In this document: one piece after another, positions 25,184 to 32,610 of the stretch
How positions within the stretch are numbered: the first letter of the stretch is position 1
Layout of the letters: every line of letters starts with the position of its first letter
The notes under the pieces: model-generated
The model's database searches: none
What the model was told of the DNA's origin: nothing
The model's input: the letters and a program-made list of their open reading frames with translations, nothing else
Assembly: GCA_022771765.1 (NCBI GenBank)
Contig: JALELN010000099.1
Span: 1 to 35,523, forward strand
Length of the DNA stretch: 35,523 nucleotides
Direction of reading: 5' to 3'
Origin: Lachnospiraceae bacterium
GTDB taxonomy: Bacteria; Bacillota; Clostridia; Lachnospirales; Lachnospiraceae
Position numbers and translations under genes: made by a program

Positions 25184-25546
25184 ATGAAAACAATACTGGT
25201 TGCAGATGACGACAAATTAAATCTGAACAATGCAATGAAGATTTTAACACCGGTGTACAAGGTAATTCCTGTACCGTCCGGAAAGATGGCATTGAATTAC
25301 CTGTCAAAAAATATTCCGGATCTGATTCTTTTGGATGTTCTGATGCCGGAGATGGATGGATTTGAAGTGATGCGACAGATCCGGGCAAATAGAGAATGGG
25401 CAGATATTCCGGTCATTTTCCTGACTGCGGATGTGAGCCCGGAGACATGCGAAAAAGGCGGCGCACTTGGTGCGGCGGGCTTTATGGCAAAGCCGCTGGA
25501 AGCGGCGCGCATGATTTCCGGCGTTGAGGCTGTGATCGGAAAATAA
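25184..25546 (+). CDS. Stand-alone receiver (CheY-like) protein
   Basis: A 120-residue protein consisting only of a receiver domain: acidic triad 'ADDDKLN', phosphoacceptor Asp51 in 'LLDVLMPEMDGFE', switch Thr in 'VIFLTADV' and Lys in 'FMAKPL'. It has no output domain. GGAGGGA is 7 bases before the ATG, and the gene starts 22 bases after the OmpR-type regulator. It may act as a second phosphate acceptor or sink for the upstream kinase, or as a protein-interaction switch; this is inference. It is not adjacent to chemotaxis genes, so CheY itself is unlikely. Confidence 0.9.
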   Translation: MKTILVADDDKLNLNNAMKILTPVYKVIPVPSGKMALNYLSKNIPDLILLDVLMPEMDGFEVMRQIRANREWADIPVIFLTADVSPETCEKGGALGAAGFMAKPLEAARMISGVEAVIGK

Positions 25547-25633
25547 TGGAAAATTATTGATTTCGTCCATACATAGACAAAGGCGGATAGAACTTCCAGA
25601 GAGATTTTATGGCGCAGCGTACATACTACCTAT

Positions 25634-26740
25634 ATGAGCGGACGAAATAAAAACGGGAATATTTTTCAATGGTATCAATGGATCAGACTGATAGGGATTA
25701 CCCTGGCGGTATATGTGATGATGGAATATGTGCTGCCGGTGGTATTCCCTTTTTGTATTGGATTTGCAGTGGCATTCATGTTGTACCCGCTGCGTAGGTG
25801 GATTCAGCGCAGGCTGCGCCTGAAACGCGAACTGGCGGGTTTTGTGGCATTGTTTGCCGGCATCTGCGCAGCAGTGCTGGTGGTAGGCGGTGTTTTGTAT
25901 CTGCTGCTGCTGGGCGGCAGTTATGCGGGAAAGTGCGGACTGCCGGATGTACTGCTCTCACAGGGGCGCACGATGTGGAATACCTGTTGTGACCGGCTGT
26001 ACACGCTGACCGGACACTGGGTCATGGAGCCGGATGACTATCATGTGCTGATTGACACGGTACAAAAACGCAGCTTTCGCTTTGACGCGGATGCGGTGAT
26101 GTCTAACTGGAAGCATGTGAGCGCGCAGACACTGCGGCTACTCGCTTACGTACTGGTTACGGTTGTGAGTGCTTTGCTGATGCTGGACGAGTTTGATGAA
26201 CTAAAAAGGCATGTGAGACGCATTGCCAGACGCTTGTTTCATGCCGGCTTCGGACTGACGCTGCGCAAGGTGGGCTGGACCTATGTGAAAGCGCAGGCAA
26301 TTATTATTGGCACGATTACGGGGATCTGTGTGCTGGGACTTTTAGTGGCGCGGGAGCGTTTTTGGCTTCCTGTCGGTGTGGCGATCGGTATTTGTGATGC
26401 GTTGCCTTTTCTTGGCACGGGGATCTGTTTTCTGCCGTGGGCTCTGTGGCGTATTCTGAGCAGACGGTATGTGTCGGCATTGTGGTTTGTGGCGTTGTAT
26501 ATTATCACCAGCTTTACGAGGCAGAGTCTGGAGCCGAAGCTCATCGGGGAAAAAATAGGTGTGCCGCCGCTGGCAGTACTTATCAGCGTTTATGTGGGTG
26601 TCAAAGTGTACAGCAGAGGCGGTTTTTTATTGGGCCCGGTCAGTGCTTTTTTGATCTGGCAGCTATACAGTGATGATGTGGCAATGGAGGATGCTTATGA
26701 GAGTGACGAAACAACAGACGGAGAGGATGATCTGCTATGA
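25634..26740 (+). CDS. YtvI-like / AI-2E family membrane protein
   Basis: Integral membrane protein (368 aa) of the AI-2E transporter (UPF0118) superfamily, closest in length and C-terminal pattern to sporulation protein YtvI. Hydrophobic segments lie near residues 15-45, 65-95, 165-190, 215-270, 275-295 and 310-350. The C-terminal signature region is 'SLEPKLIGEKIGVPPLAVL' followed by 'GGFLLGPVSAFLIW'. An acidic tail ends the protein. The start ATG has no recognisable Shine-Dalgarno sequence and no clear promoter was found just upstream. The 3' end overlaps the RluA-like gene by 44 bases. Role in sporulation is by family similarity only. Confidence 0.8.
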   Translation: MSGRNKNGNIFQWYQWIRLIGITLAVYVMMEYVLPVVFPFCIGFAVAFMLYPLRRWIQRRLRLKRELAGFVALFAGICAAVLVVGGVLYLLLLGGSYAGKCGLPDVLLSQGRTMWNTCCDRLYTLTGHWVMEPDDYHVLIDTVQKRSFRFDADAVMSNWKHVSAQTLRLLAYVLVTVVSALLMLDEFDELKRHVRRIARRLFHAGFGLTLRKVGWTYVKAQAIIIGTITGICVLGLLVARERFWLPVGVAIGICDALPFLGTGICFLPWALWRILSRRYVSALWFVALYIITSFTRQSLEPKLIGEKIGVPPLAVLISVYVGVKVYSRGGFLLGPVSAFLIWQLYSDDVAMEDAYESDETTDGEDDLL

Positions 26741-27428
26741 GGACGCGGAGGTGATCGTAGTGCATAAGCCGCCGTTTCTTGCAGTGGAGACCCGCGATCC
26801 CAGACAGCAGGATCTGCTCACTCTGCTCATAAACCGCCGCACAGCAAGAGGAGAAGTGGCATATATAGGCGTTGTACACCGTCTGGATCAACCGGTGGAG
26901 GGTTTACTTGTGCTGGCAAAGACCAGGGAAGCGGCAGCGTTCCTAAGCAGCAGGCTTCGGGCGGGAGATTTTTCTAAGGAATATCTGGCAGTTGTGCAGG
27001 GGGTGACGGAGGAGTCCGGCACCCTTGTACATACGCTGAAGAAGGATGGAAAGACAAATACCTCTGCGGTTGTTCCTGAGGGAACTGTGGGGGGAAAAGA
27101 GGCACGGCTCAGCTATAAGCGGCTTGCTGCGGCAGATGAGAAAAGTCTGCTGCGCATCCGTCTGGATACGGGCAGGCATCATCAGATTCGTGTGCAGTTG
27201 GCCGCAATCGGACATCCGCTTGTGGGGGATGCGAAATATGGTGACAGGGGCAATGGAGGAAAAGCTGGCGGCAGCTCTGCCGGAAATGTGTGCACGCAGA
27301 CCGGACAGCCACTTGCGCTCTGCAGCTGCAGACTGGTTTTTACGCACCCACGTACAAAAGAGATCATGGAATTTCATACTCTGCCTATGGGGGCAGGCTT
27401 TGAGGAATGGAAAGGGGCACTCGGATGA
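26697..27428 (+). CDS. RluA-family pseudouridine synthase
   Basis: Converts uridine to pseudouridine in rRNA or tRNA. The track starts at 26670; ATG 26697 ('MRVTKQQTERMICYEDAEVI', 243 aa) has GGAGG six bases upstream. The catalytic motif is 'GVVHRLDQPVEGLLVLAKT', with the nucleophile Asp64 in HRLD; the usual TSG after it is VEG. 'LDTGRHHQIRVQLAAIGHPLVGDAKYG' is the second family signature. There is no N-terminal S4 domain. It overlaps the YtvI-like gene by 44 bases, so it is translated from the same message. Its target nucleotide cannot be told. Confidence 0.92.
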   Translation: MRVTKQQTERMICYEDAEVIVVHKPPFLAVETRDPRQQDLLTLLINRRTARGEVAYIGVVHRLDQPVEGLLVLAKTREAAAFLSSRLRAGDFSKEYLAVVQGVTEESGTLVHTLKKDGKTNTSAVVPEGTVGGKEARLSYKRLAAADEKSLLRIRLDTGRHHQIRVQLAAIGHPLVGDAKYGDRGNGGKAGGSSAGNVCTQTGQPLALCSCRLVFTHPRTKEIMEFHTLPMGAGFEEWKGALG

Positions 27429-27445
27429 ACCGGGTGCCCTTCTTT
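27413..27445 (+). terminator. Terminator overlapping the end of the RluA-like gene
   Basis: GGGCACTCGG / CCGGGTGCCC with a 5-base loop and one wobble pair, followed by TTCTTT. Its 5' arm includes the last codons and the stop of the gene. Confidence 0.7.
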
Positions 27446-27514
27446 CGACATCAAATGAGTTTCAATTATATGGGAGCGTGTGTGGGGCATGCTCCACTCA
27501 CAGATAAATGGAAA

Positions 27515-28636
27515 TTAAATCGTAATTAAATTATATGCACTGGTTCCGAGGCCGATTTTTTCTGCGTGTGCAATGCAGGATTTCCACTCGGTATCAGGGT
27601 GTGTCATGTGGAAGTGATCGTGGCCTTCTTCGTTGCCCAGTTTCTCAATATTTTCGCTGAGAATGCTGCCGGCAATCGGCGGCTGTGCGTTGCACAGATC
27701 TGCACATGCCTGATCCAGGGCAACCGGATCAAAGGAAGCCAGCATGCCGACATTCGGTATGATAGGGATGTCGTTCTCTGCATGGCAGTCACAATTGGGT
27801 GACACATCGCAGATGAGCGAAACATGGAAGCACGGACGGTTCTGGCAGACAGCCAGAGAGTACTCGGCGATTTTGTAGTTTAACATCGTGATCGCATCAG
27901 CAGAATCTGTTGCGATCGCATGCTTCGGGCAGGTCGCTATACAGCGCTCGCATCCAACACATTTGTTGTGGTCGATGGTTGCCTTGCCGTTTGTGATGAC
28001 CGGAGCATCATGTGCGCAGATATTTGCACAGGCTCCGCAACCGATGCAGTTTTCCGGATGAGCAACGCTCGGCCTGCCATCACAGTGTTGCTCCTTCTTG
28101 CCTTCGCAGGAACCGCAGCCCATACCGATATTTTTCATTGCACCGCCGAAGCCGGTTGCTTCGTGACCTTTAAAGTGAGTGAGGGAGATAAAGATATCCG
28201 CATCCATGACTGCGCGGCCGATTTTAGCCTCTGTGACGTAATCCCCTTTTACCGGAACTTTTACTTCATCCGTGCCCTTTAAGCCGTCTGCGATCAGTAC
28301 ATGACAGCCGGTCTGAAGTGGTGAAAACCCGTTCACATAAGCGGTGTCAAGATGATCCAACGCGTTTTTGCGGCTGCCGACATACAAGGTATTGCAGTCT
28401 GTCAGAAACGGTTTGCCTCCAAGCTCCTTTACATAATCGGCAACTACCTTTGCATAGTTAGGGCGCAGGAACGACAGATTGCCATACTCGCCAAAGTGAA
28501 TCTTAATTGCAGCGTATTTATCCTTAAAATCAATCTGTTCAAAGCCGGCGGTTTTCATAAGCCGGTGGAGCTTCTGCAACAGGTTTTCATGTTCGGTCGC
28601 CTTGAAGGTGGTGAAATAAACAGGTGCCTTTTCCAT
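27515..28636 (-). CDS. DUF362 domain protein with two [4Fe-4S] ferredoxin motifs
   Basis: Iron-sulfur protein (373 aa) of unknown role. The track ORF extends to 28705; ATG 28636 ('MEKAPVYFTTFKATEHENLL') with GAGGAGGTC upstream is the real start. Residues ~1-195 form the DUF362 region ('AAIKIHFGEYGNLSFLRP', 'FISLTHFKGHEATGFGGAMK'). Two CxxCxxCxxxC clusters follow, 'CIGCGACANIC' and 'CVGCERCIATC', enough for two [4Fe-4S] clusters; the first lacks the usual following proline. A second half with several cysteines completes the domain. No redox partner gene is adjacent. Its promoter carries an inverted repeat over the -10. Confidence 0.88.
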   Translation of the reverse strand: MEKAPVYFTTFKATEHENLLQKLHRLMKTAGFEQIDFKDKYAAIKIHFGEYGNLSFLRPNYAKVVADYVKELGGKPFLTDCNTLYVGSRKNALDHLDTAYVNGFSPLQTGCHVLIADGLKGTDEVKVPVKGDYVTEAKIGRAVMDADIFISLTHFKGHEATGFGGAMKNIGMGCGSCEGKKEQHCDGRPSVAHPENCIGCGACANICAHDAPVITNGKATIDHNKCVGCERCIATCPKHAIATDSADAITMLNYKIAEYSLAVCQNRPCFHVSLICDVSPNCDCHAENDIPIIPNVGMLASFDPVALDQACADLCNAQPPIAGSILSENIEKLGNEEGHDHFHMTHPDTEWKSCIAHAEKIGLGTSAYNLITI

Positions 28637-28666
28637 TATAAATGACCTCCTCTGTAAAAAAAGTAA

Positions 28667-28705
28667 GCTAAAGTTAAGTTTAGCGTATTGAGAGAGAAAA
28701 TACAA
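28667..28705 (-). promoter_or_regulatory. Promoter of the DUF362 gene with overlapping inverted repeat
   Basis: Minus strand: TTGTAT (28705-28700), 17-bp spacer, TAAACT (28682-28677). A perfect inverted repeat GCTAAA-GTTAAG-TTTAGC (28667-28684) spans the -10 and could be a repressor site or, followed by T-rich DNA on the minus strand, a hairpin in the early message. Confidence 0.5.
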
Positions 28706-28801
28706 TTTATTTTTTAATGTTGTGGAGCACCAAAGTCACTTTTTAAATCCGGAGTATGAAGAGCGGAAACAAGAAAGCAGAGGAAAATGCAGAAAATGAG
28801 G

Positions 28802-28829
28802 TTGACAATCCCCGTTTAGCGGTTATAAA
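28802..28829 (+). promoter_or_regulatory. proS / T-box promoter
   Basis: TTGACA (28802-28807), 16-bp spacer, TATAAA (28824-28829). RNA would begin ~50 bases before the T-box stem I. The DNA from 28706 to 28801 shows nothing else recognisable. Confidence 0.7.
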
Positions 28830-28887
28830 ATAGGCACTAGCTGGACACAATCCTAATAAATAATAGAATAATCGTAATGATTTTGCG

Positions 28888-29192
28888 TTGAAGAGGAATA
28901 GTACGGAACGGACGTGCCTTACAGAGAGGAGATCAATGCTGAGAGATCCCCGGTGACGAGTCCCGGAACCTGCCTCGGAGCTTTGTGCGAGCGCTTTCGG
29001 GCAGTCGAAGCACAACGTGGCAGCCGCGTTAAGGGTGAATCGAGTGTATGTATGTGAGAGAAGATACAGGTCAGATCGGGATAAACAGAATGTTGCCTGT
29101 GAGAACGGATCGCGTCACATATATGAACAAGGGTGGTACCGCCGAGAGAATCGGTCCCTGTGTGAGGGATTGATTGTTCCGGCGGTTTTTTG
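28888..29192 (+). ncRNA. T-box riboswitch (tRNA-Pro-sensing) with terminator, controlling proS
   Basis: Starts with the T-box-like GAAGAGGAATAGTA, followed by the stem I landmark CAGAGAGGA and GCTGAGAG. The T-box itself is AAGGGTGGTACCGCC (29129-29143), whose bulge pairs with uncharged tRNA-CCA ends. The terminator is ACCGCCG... / ...CCGGCGGT followed by TTTTTTG (29137-29192). In the expected specifier position on the 3' side of stem I, 'CGGAA-CCT-G' offers the proline codon CCT at 28969-28971, matching the downstream gene; this specifier call is inference from position. Low charged tRNA-Pro should favour antitermination and proS expression. Confidence 0.92.
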
Positions 29193-29260
29193 TACCGTTC
29201 AGAGGCCAGGCGAATGCCTCTGAACAATGACGGAAAGAAATTACAAAAAGGAGAATTATC

Positions 29261-30700
29261 ATGGCAAAGGAAAAGAAATTAGTAGAGCAGATCACCTCCA
29301 TGGACGAGGATTTTGCGCAGTGGTACACGGATGTCGTAAAGAAAGCAGAACTGATCGATTATTCATCTGTCAAGGGCTGCATGATCATCAAGCCCGCAGG
29401 CTATGCGATCTGGGAGAATATCCAGAAAGAGCTTGACCGTCGCTTCAAAGAGACCGGCGTGGAGAATGTATACATGCCGATGTTCATCCCGGAGAGTCTG
29501 CTGGAGAAGGAAAAGGATCATGTGGAGGGCTTCGCGCCGGAGGTGGCATGGGTGACCCATGGTGGACTGCAGCCGTTGCAGGAACGCTTGTGTGTGCGTC
29601 CCACATCCGAGACGCTGTTCTGTGATTTTTATAAAAACCTCATTCATTCTTATCGTGACCTGCCGAAAAACTATAATCAGTGGTGTTCGGTTGTGCGCTG
29701 GGAGAAGGAGACAAGACCGTTCCTCCGCTCCCGTGAGTTTTTGTGGCAGGAGGGACACACGATTCACGCAACCGCGGAGGAGGCGCAGGAACGTACTCTG
29801 CAGATGCTGAATGTGTATGCAGACTTTTTGGAGGAAGAGCTGGCAATCCCTGTGATCAAGGGACAGAAGACCGAAAAAGAGAAGTTTGCCGGCGCTGAGG
29901 CAACTTACACGATCGAGGCGCTCATGCACGACGGAAAAGCGCTTCAGTCCGGTACAAGCCACAACTTTGGTGACGGTTTTGCCAAGGCTTTTGATATTAC
30001 TTATACAGATAAAAACAACCAGCTTGTACATCCGTTCCAGACTTCATGGGGCATGACAACCCGTCTCATCGGCGCAATCATCATGGTACACGGAGACGAT
30101 TCCGGTTTGAAGCTGCCGCCGCATATTGCGCCGGTACAGGCGATGATCATTCCGATCCGCCAGCAGGCAGAGGGCGTCTTGGACAAAGCAAAGGAAGTAC
30201 TTGAGGCACTTGGCGCGAATGGCATCCGCGCGAGACTGGATGATTCCGATAAGTCTCCCGGCTGGAAATTCTCCGAGCAGGAGATGCGTGGAATTCCTGT
30301 CCGTATTGAGCTGGGACCGAAGGATATCGAGGCAGGTCAGTGTGTCGTTGTCCGCCGCGATACGAGGGAAAAAATTGTCATGGGATTGGACGAGGTTGCT
30401 GAGAAGCTGCCGGAGCTGTTAGAGACGATTCAGAAGGATATGTTCGAGCGCGCAAAGGCACATCGCGATGCTCATATTACCGATGTGACCACCTATGGCG
30501 CCTTCAAGGATGCGGTGGAGAACAAGCCGGGCTTTATCCGCGCAATGTGGTGTGGTGATCAGGCCTGTGAGGATAAGATCAAAGAGGAGACAACGGCGAC
30601 CTCGCGCTGTATGCCCTTTGAGCAGGAGAAGATTTCAGATGTATGTGTCTGCTGCGGCAAACCCGCAAAGAAGCTTGTTTTCTGGGGCAAGGCGTACTAA
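29261..30700 (+). CDS. proS: Prolyl-tRNA synthetase, archaeal/eukaryotic-type
   Basis: Charges tRNA-Pro. The 479-residue class II enzyme lacks the ~180-residue editing insertion of the bacterial-type enzyme and instead has the C-terminal zinc-binding-like extension of the archaeal/eukaryotic type, with cysteines in '[15 protein letters not shown]', 'SRC' and '[10 protein letters not shown]', ending in Tyr. Class II motif 2 is around '[21 protein letters not shown]' (shortened in spirit), and '[14 protein letters not shown]' is typical. AAAAGGAG precedes the ATG. Expression is governed by the T-box leader. No clear terminator follows, so transcription may run into the structured region 30701-31212. 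Confidence 0.96.
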   Translation: MAKEKKLVEQITSMDEDFAQWYTDVVKKAELIDYSSVKGCMIIKPAGYAIWENIQKELDRRFKETGVENVYMPMFIPESLLEKEKDHVEGFAPEVAWVTHGGLQPLQERLCVRPTSETLFCDFYKNLIHSYRDLPKNYNQWCSVVRWEKETRPFLRSREFLWQEGHTIHATAEEAQERTLQMLNVYADFLEEELAIPVIKGQKTEKEKFAGAEATYTIEALMHDGKALQSGTSHNFGDGFAKAFDITYTDKNNQLVHPFQTSWGMTTRLIGAIIMVHGDDSGLKLPPHIAPVQAMIIPIRQQAEGVLDKAKEVLEALGANGIRARLDDSDKSPGWKFSEQEMRGIPVRIELGPKDIEAGQCVVVRRDTREKIVMGLDEVAEKLPELLETIQKDMFERAKAHRDAHITDVTTYGAFKDAVENKPGFIRAMWCGDQACEDKIKEETTATSRCMPFEQEKISDVCVCCGKPAKKLVFWGKAY

Positions 30701-31212
30701 TTTGCAATTCTCTGCTGCCAGACAACGGATTGCGTTAGGCTATCTCCGCGTGAACCCGTCGCACAAACGGCTGCCAGATGCTGTTGCACAGAGTGCGGAC
30801 GCGTAATTCACAAATTGTCACCTTGCTCAGTTAGGTGAAATGGAGAGCCTGCATTTATGTTTTTCGTAGTGGAGATTTCCGCGCCTAAGTCCGCCCGGAG
30901 TATTTGGCAGGTCGTTTATGCGACCGAATGAGTATAGAGCAGGGGATGCAGCAAGTGTGAATATGGCTGTGACCTTTGTATGGCGAAGTGCGAGCGCAAA
31001 GATAACCTTTTGGTAATATAGCTGGAAGTCCCCGGCTATGTGTGTGAAAGACACATCGAGCCGGGACTGAAGGGACAGCGAGGCACCGCCATGCAATCGG
31101 AGCAGTCCATATCGCACTTGCTGCGACCCTTTCTTATATTTGTGGAGCATAACCGACTGGCAATCTCCGGGTGAATGAAGGCACCGCAAAAATGTAACGA
31201 TAAGGAGCATGC
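30701..31212 (+). other. 512-bp gene-free, structure-rich intergenic region
   Basis: Track ORFs here (127 aa on minus, a read-in on plus) have no protein character. The region contains many inverted repeats, the strongest in 30941-31129 (separate entry). It also contains GGTCG-TTTATG-CGACC (30910-30925) and an imperfect direct repeat, CTATCTCCGCGTGAA (30740-30754) versus CAATCTCCGGGTGAA (31161-31175). No tRNA, tmRNA, RNase P, SRP or T-box signature was recognised, and no promoter or T-tract terminator is obvious. It lies between proS and cca. Confidence 0.5.
30941..31129 (+). ncRNA. Candidate structured RNA of unknown class (core domain)
   Basis: GCAGCAAGTGTGAATATGG (30948-30966) pairs with CCATATCGCACTTGCTGC (31107-31124): ten perfect pairs, a small internal loop, then six more. 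The helix continues outward through a 2x2 internal loop to AGGGG/CCCTT. Inside it is a ~20-pair hairpin with an internal loop (31027-31068: AGTCCCCGGCT...AGCCGGGACT around ATGTGT/ACACAT) and a small ACC-TTTT-GGT loop. Closing a ~140-base multi-branched domain by a long helix is unusual for spacer DNA and points to a folded RNA. Strand is assumed from neighbouring genes. Confidence 0.45.
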
Positions 31213-32538
31213 ATGAGAATAGAATTACCGGATCACGTTAAATTTATCCTGCACACATTAGAGGAAAACGGCTACGAGGGCTATGCGGTCGGCGGCTGTG
31301 TGCGTGACGCGCTGCTGGGGCGTGTTCCTCAGGACTGGGATATCACTACGAACGCGAAGCCGCTGCAGGTAAAGGAGCTGTTTCGCCGAACGATCGATAC
31401 CGGTCTGCAGCACGGTACAGTGACGATCATGCTGGATCACACCGGCTATGAGGTGACGACCTACCGCATTGACGGCGTGTATGAGGACGGCAGACATCCG
31501 AAAGCGGTGAGCTTTACCGGAAGCCTTTCGGATGATCTCATGCGCCGTGATTTCACGATCAATGCGATGGCGTACAACGAAACAGAGGGACTGGTGGATC
31601 TCTTTGGCGGAAGGGAGGATCTGGAAACAGGCGTGATCCGCTGTGTCGGAGAGCCGAAAGAACGATTTGCGGAGGACGCGCTTCGGATGATGAGGGCGAT
31701 CCGCTTCTCTGCGCAACTCGGGTTTACGATCGAAGAACGCACCTTTGAGGCGATACGTGAACTGGCTGCTACGATCCGAAAAATCAGTGCGGAGCGGATT
31801 CAGACGGAGCTGCTAAAAACATTGACCAGCGCGCATCCGGATGATGTCCGGCTCTTTTATGAGACTGGCTTGAGCCGGTGTTTTCTGCCGGAACTGGATC
31901 ACATGATGGAGACAAACCAGCACAATCCGCATCACTGTTACAGTGTCGGTGAGCACACGCTGCACAGTCTTACGGAGGTGCCGCCGGATAAGGTGCTGCG
32001 GCTGGCAATGCTTCTTCACGACGTGGCAAAACCGGTCTGCAAAACGATGGATGAGGAGGGGATCGACCATTTTCACGGGCATCCCGTGCAGGGTGCCGAG
32101 ATGGCGAGAAAGATTCTGCGGCGATTGAAAATGGACAATGAGACGACTGCGCGGGTCACACAGCTGATCCGATGGCATGACGACAATCCTCCGCTCACCG
32201 AACGGAATGTGCGGCGCGCGGTCTGCCGGGTCGGTGCGGCGCAGTACCCGGATATCTTTGCGGTCAAACGTGCGGATATCCGTGCGCAGAGTGACTATCA
32301 AAAAGAAGAAAAACTGCACTATGTGGACGATTATGAGGCGCTTTATCAACAGATTCTGGAGAAGAGACAGTGCCTGTCCATCCGGGAGCTGGCGGTGAAT
32401 GGCGCAGATCTTCTGGCGGCAGGGGTGCCGCAGGGCAGGGAAATCGGTGAAAAGCTGCATGAACTGTTGGAGCTTGTGCTGGAGCGGCCGGAGTGCAACA
32501 CGAGAGAGTATCTGCTCTCACAGATCTATAAGGAATAA
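31213..32538 (+). CDS. cca: CCA tRNA nucleotidyltransferase
   Basis: Adds or repairs the 3' CCA of tRNAs. Class II enzyme of 441 residues: 'AVGGCVRDALLGRVPQDWDIT' (~25-45) holds the GG hinge and the DxD metal site (D41, D43), and 'RRDFTINAMAYN' and 'RFAEDALRMMRAIRFSAQLGF' are the following family motifs. A C-terminal HD domain ('LLHDVAKP...HFHGHPVQGAEMA', 'IRWHDDN') adds a probable phosphohydrolase-type domain, common in Firmicutes enzymes. AAGGAG is five bases before the ATG. Whether it makes all of CCA or only CC or A cannot be decided without testing. Confidence 0.95.
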   Translation: MRIELPDHVKFILHTLEENGYEGYAVGGCVRDALLGRVPQDWDITTNAKPLQVKELFRRTIDTGLQHGTVTIMLDHTGYEVTTYRIDGVYEDGRHPKAVSFTGSLSDDLMRRDFTINAMAYNETEGLVDLFGGREDLETGVIRCVGEPKERFAEDALRMMRAIRFSAQLGFTIEERTFEAIRELAATIRKISAERIQTELLKTLTSAHPDDVRLFYETGLSRCFLPELDHMMETNQHNPHHCYSVGEHTLHSLTEVPPDKVLRLAMLLHDVAKPVCKTMDEEGIDHFHGHPVQGAEMARKILRRLKMDNETTARVTQLIRWHDDNPPLTERNVRRAVCRVGAAQYPDIFAVKRADIRAQSDYQKEEKLHYVDDYEALYQQILEKRQCLSIRELAVNGADLLAAGVPQGREIGEKLHELLELVLERPECNTREYLLSQIYKE

Positions 32539-32541
32539 AAA

Positions 32542-32610
32542 AAGAACCCCTTTCATAAGATTGGAGAGGACGGGGAAACGCGTCACTTAAATCTATTGGA
32601 GGGGTTTCTT
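32542..32610 (+). promoter_or_regulatory. Hairpin sequestering the ribosome site of the CotS-like gene
   Basis: AAGAACCCCTTT (32542-32553) can pair with GGAGGGGTTTCTT (32598-32610): 12 pairs with one bulged T and two G-T wobbles, around a ~44-base loop. The 3' arm contains the GGAGGGG ribosome site and ends directly before the ATG at 32611. It may also work as a weak terminator for cca. Confidence 0.5.

Noticed and set aside
27470-27495. GGAGCGTG / CATGCTCC hairpin as terminator of the DUF362 gene
   Set aside because: On the minus strand it is not followed by a T tract and contains a wobble; left uncalled.
31081-31190. GGCACCGC motifs as a second T-box
   Set aside because: The AGGGTGGTACCGC consensus and a stem I are missing and there is no T-tract terminator.
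30827-31210. 127-aa minus-strand ORF in the proS-cca gap
   Set aside because: Its composition is not protein-like, it has no ribosome site, and it is a by-product of the structured region.
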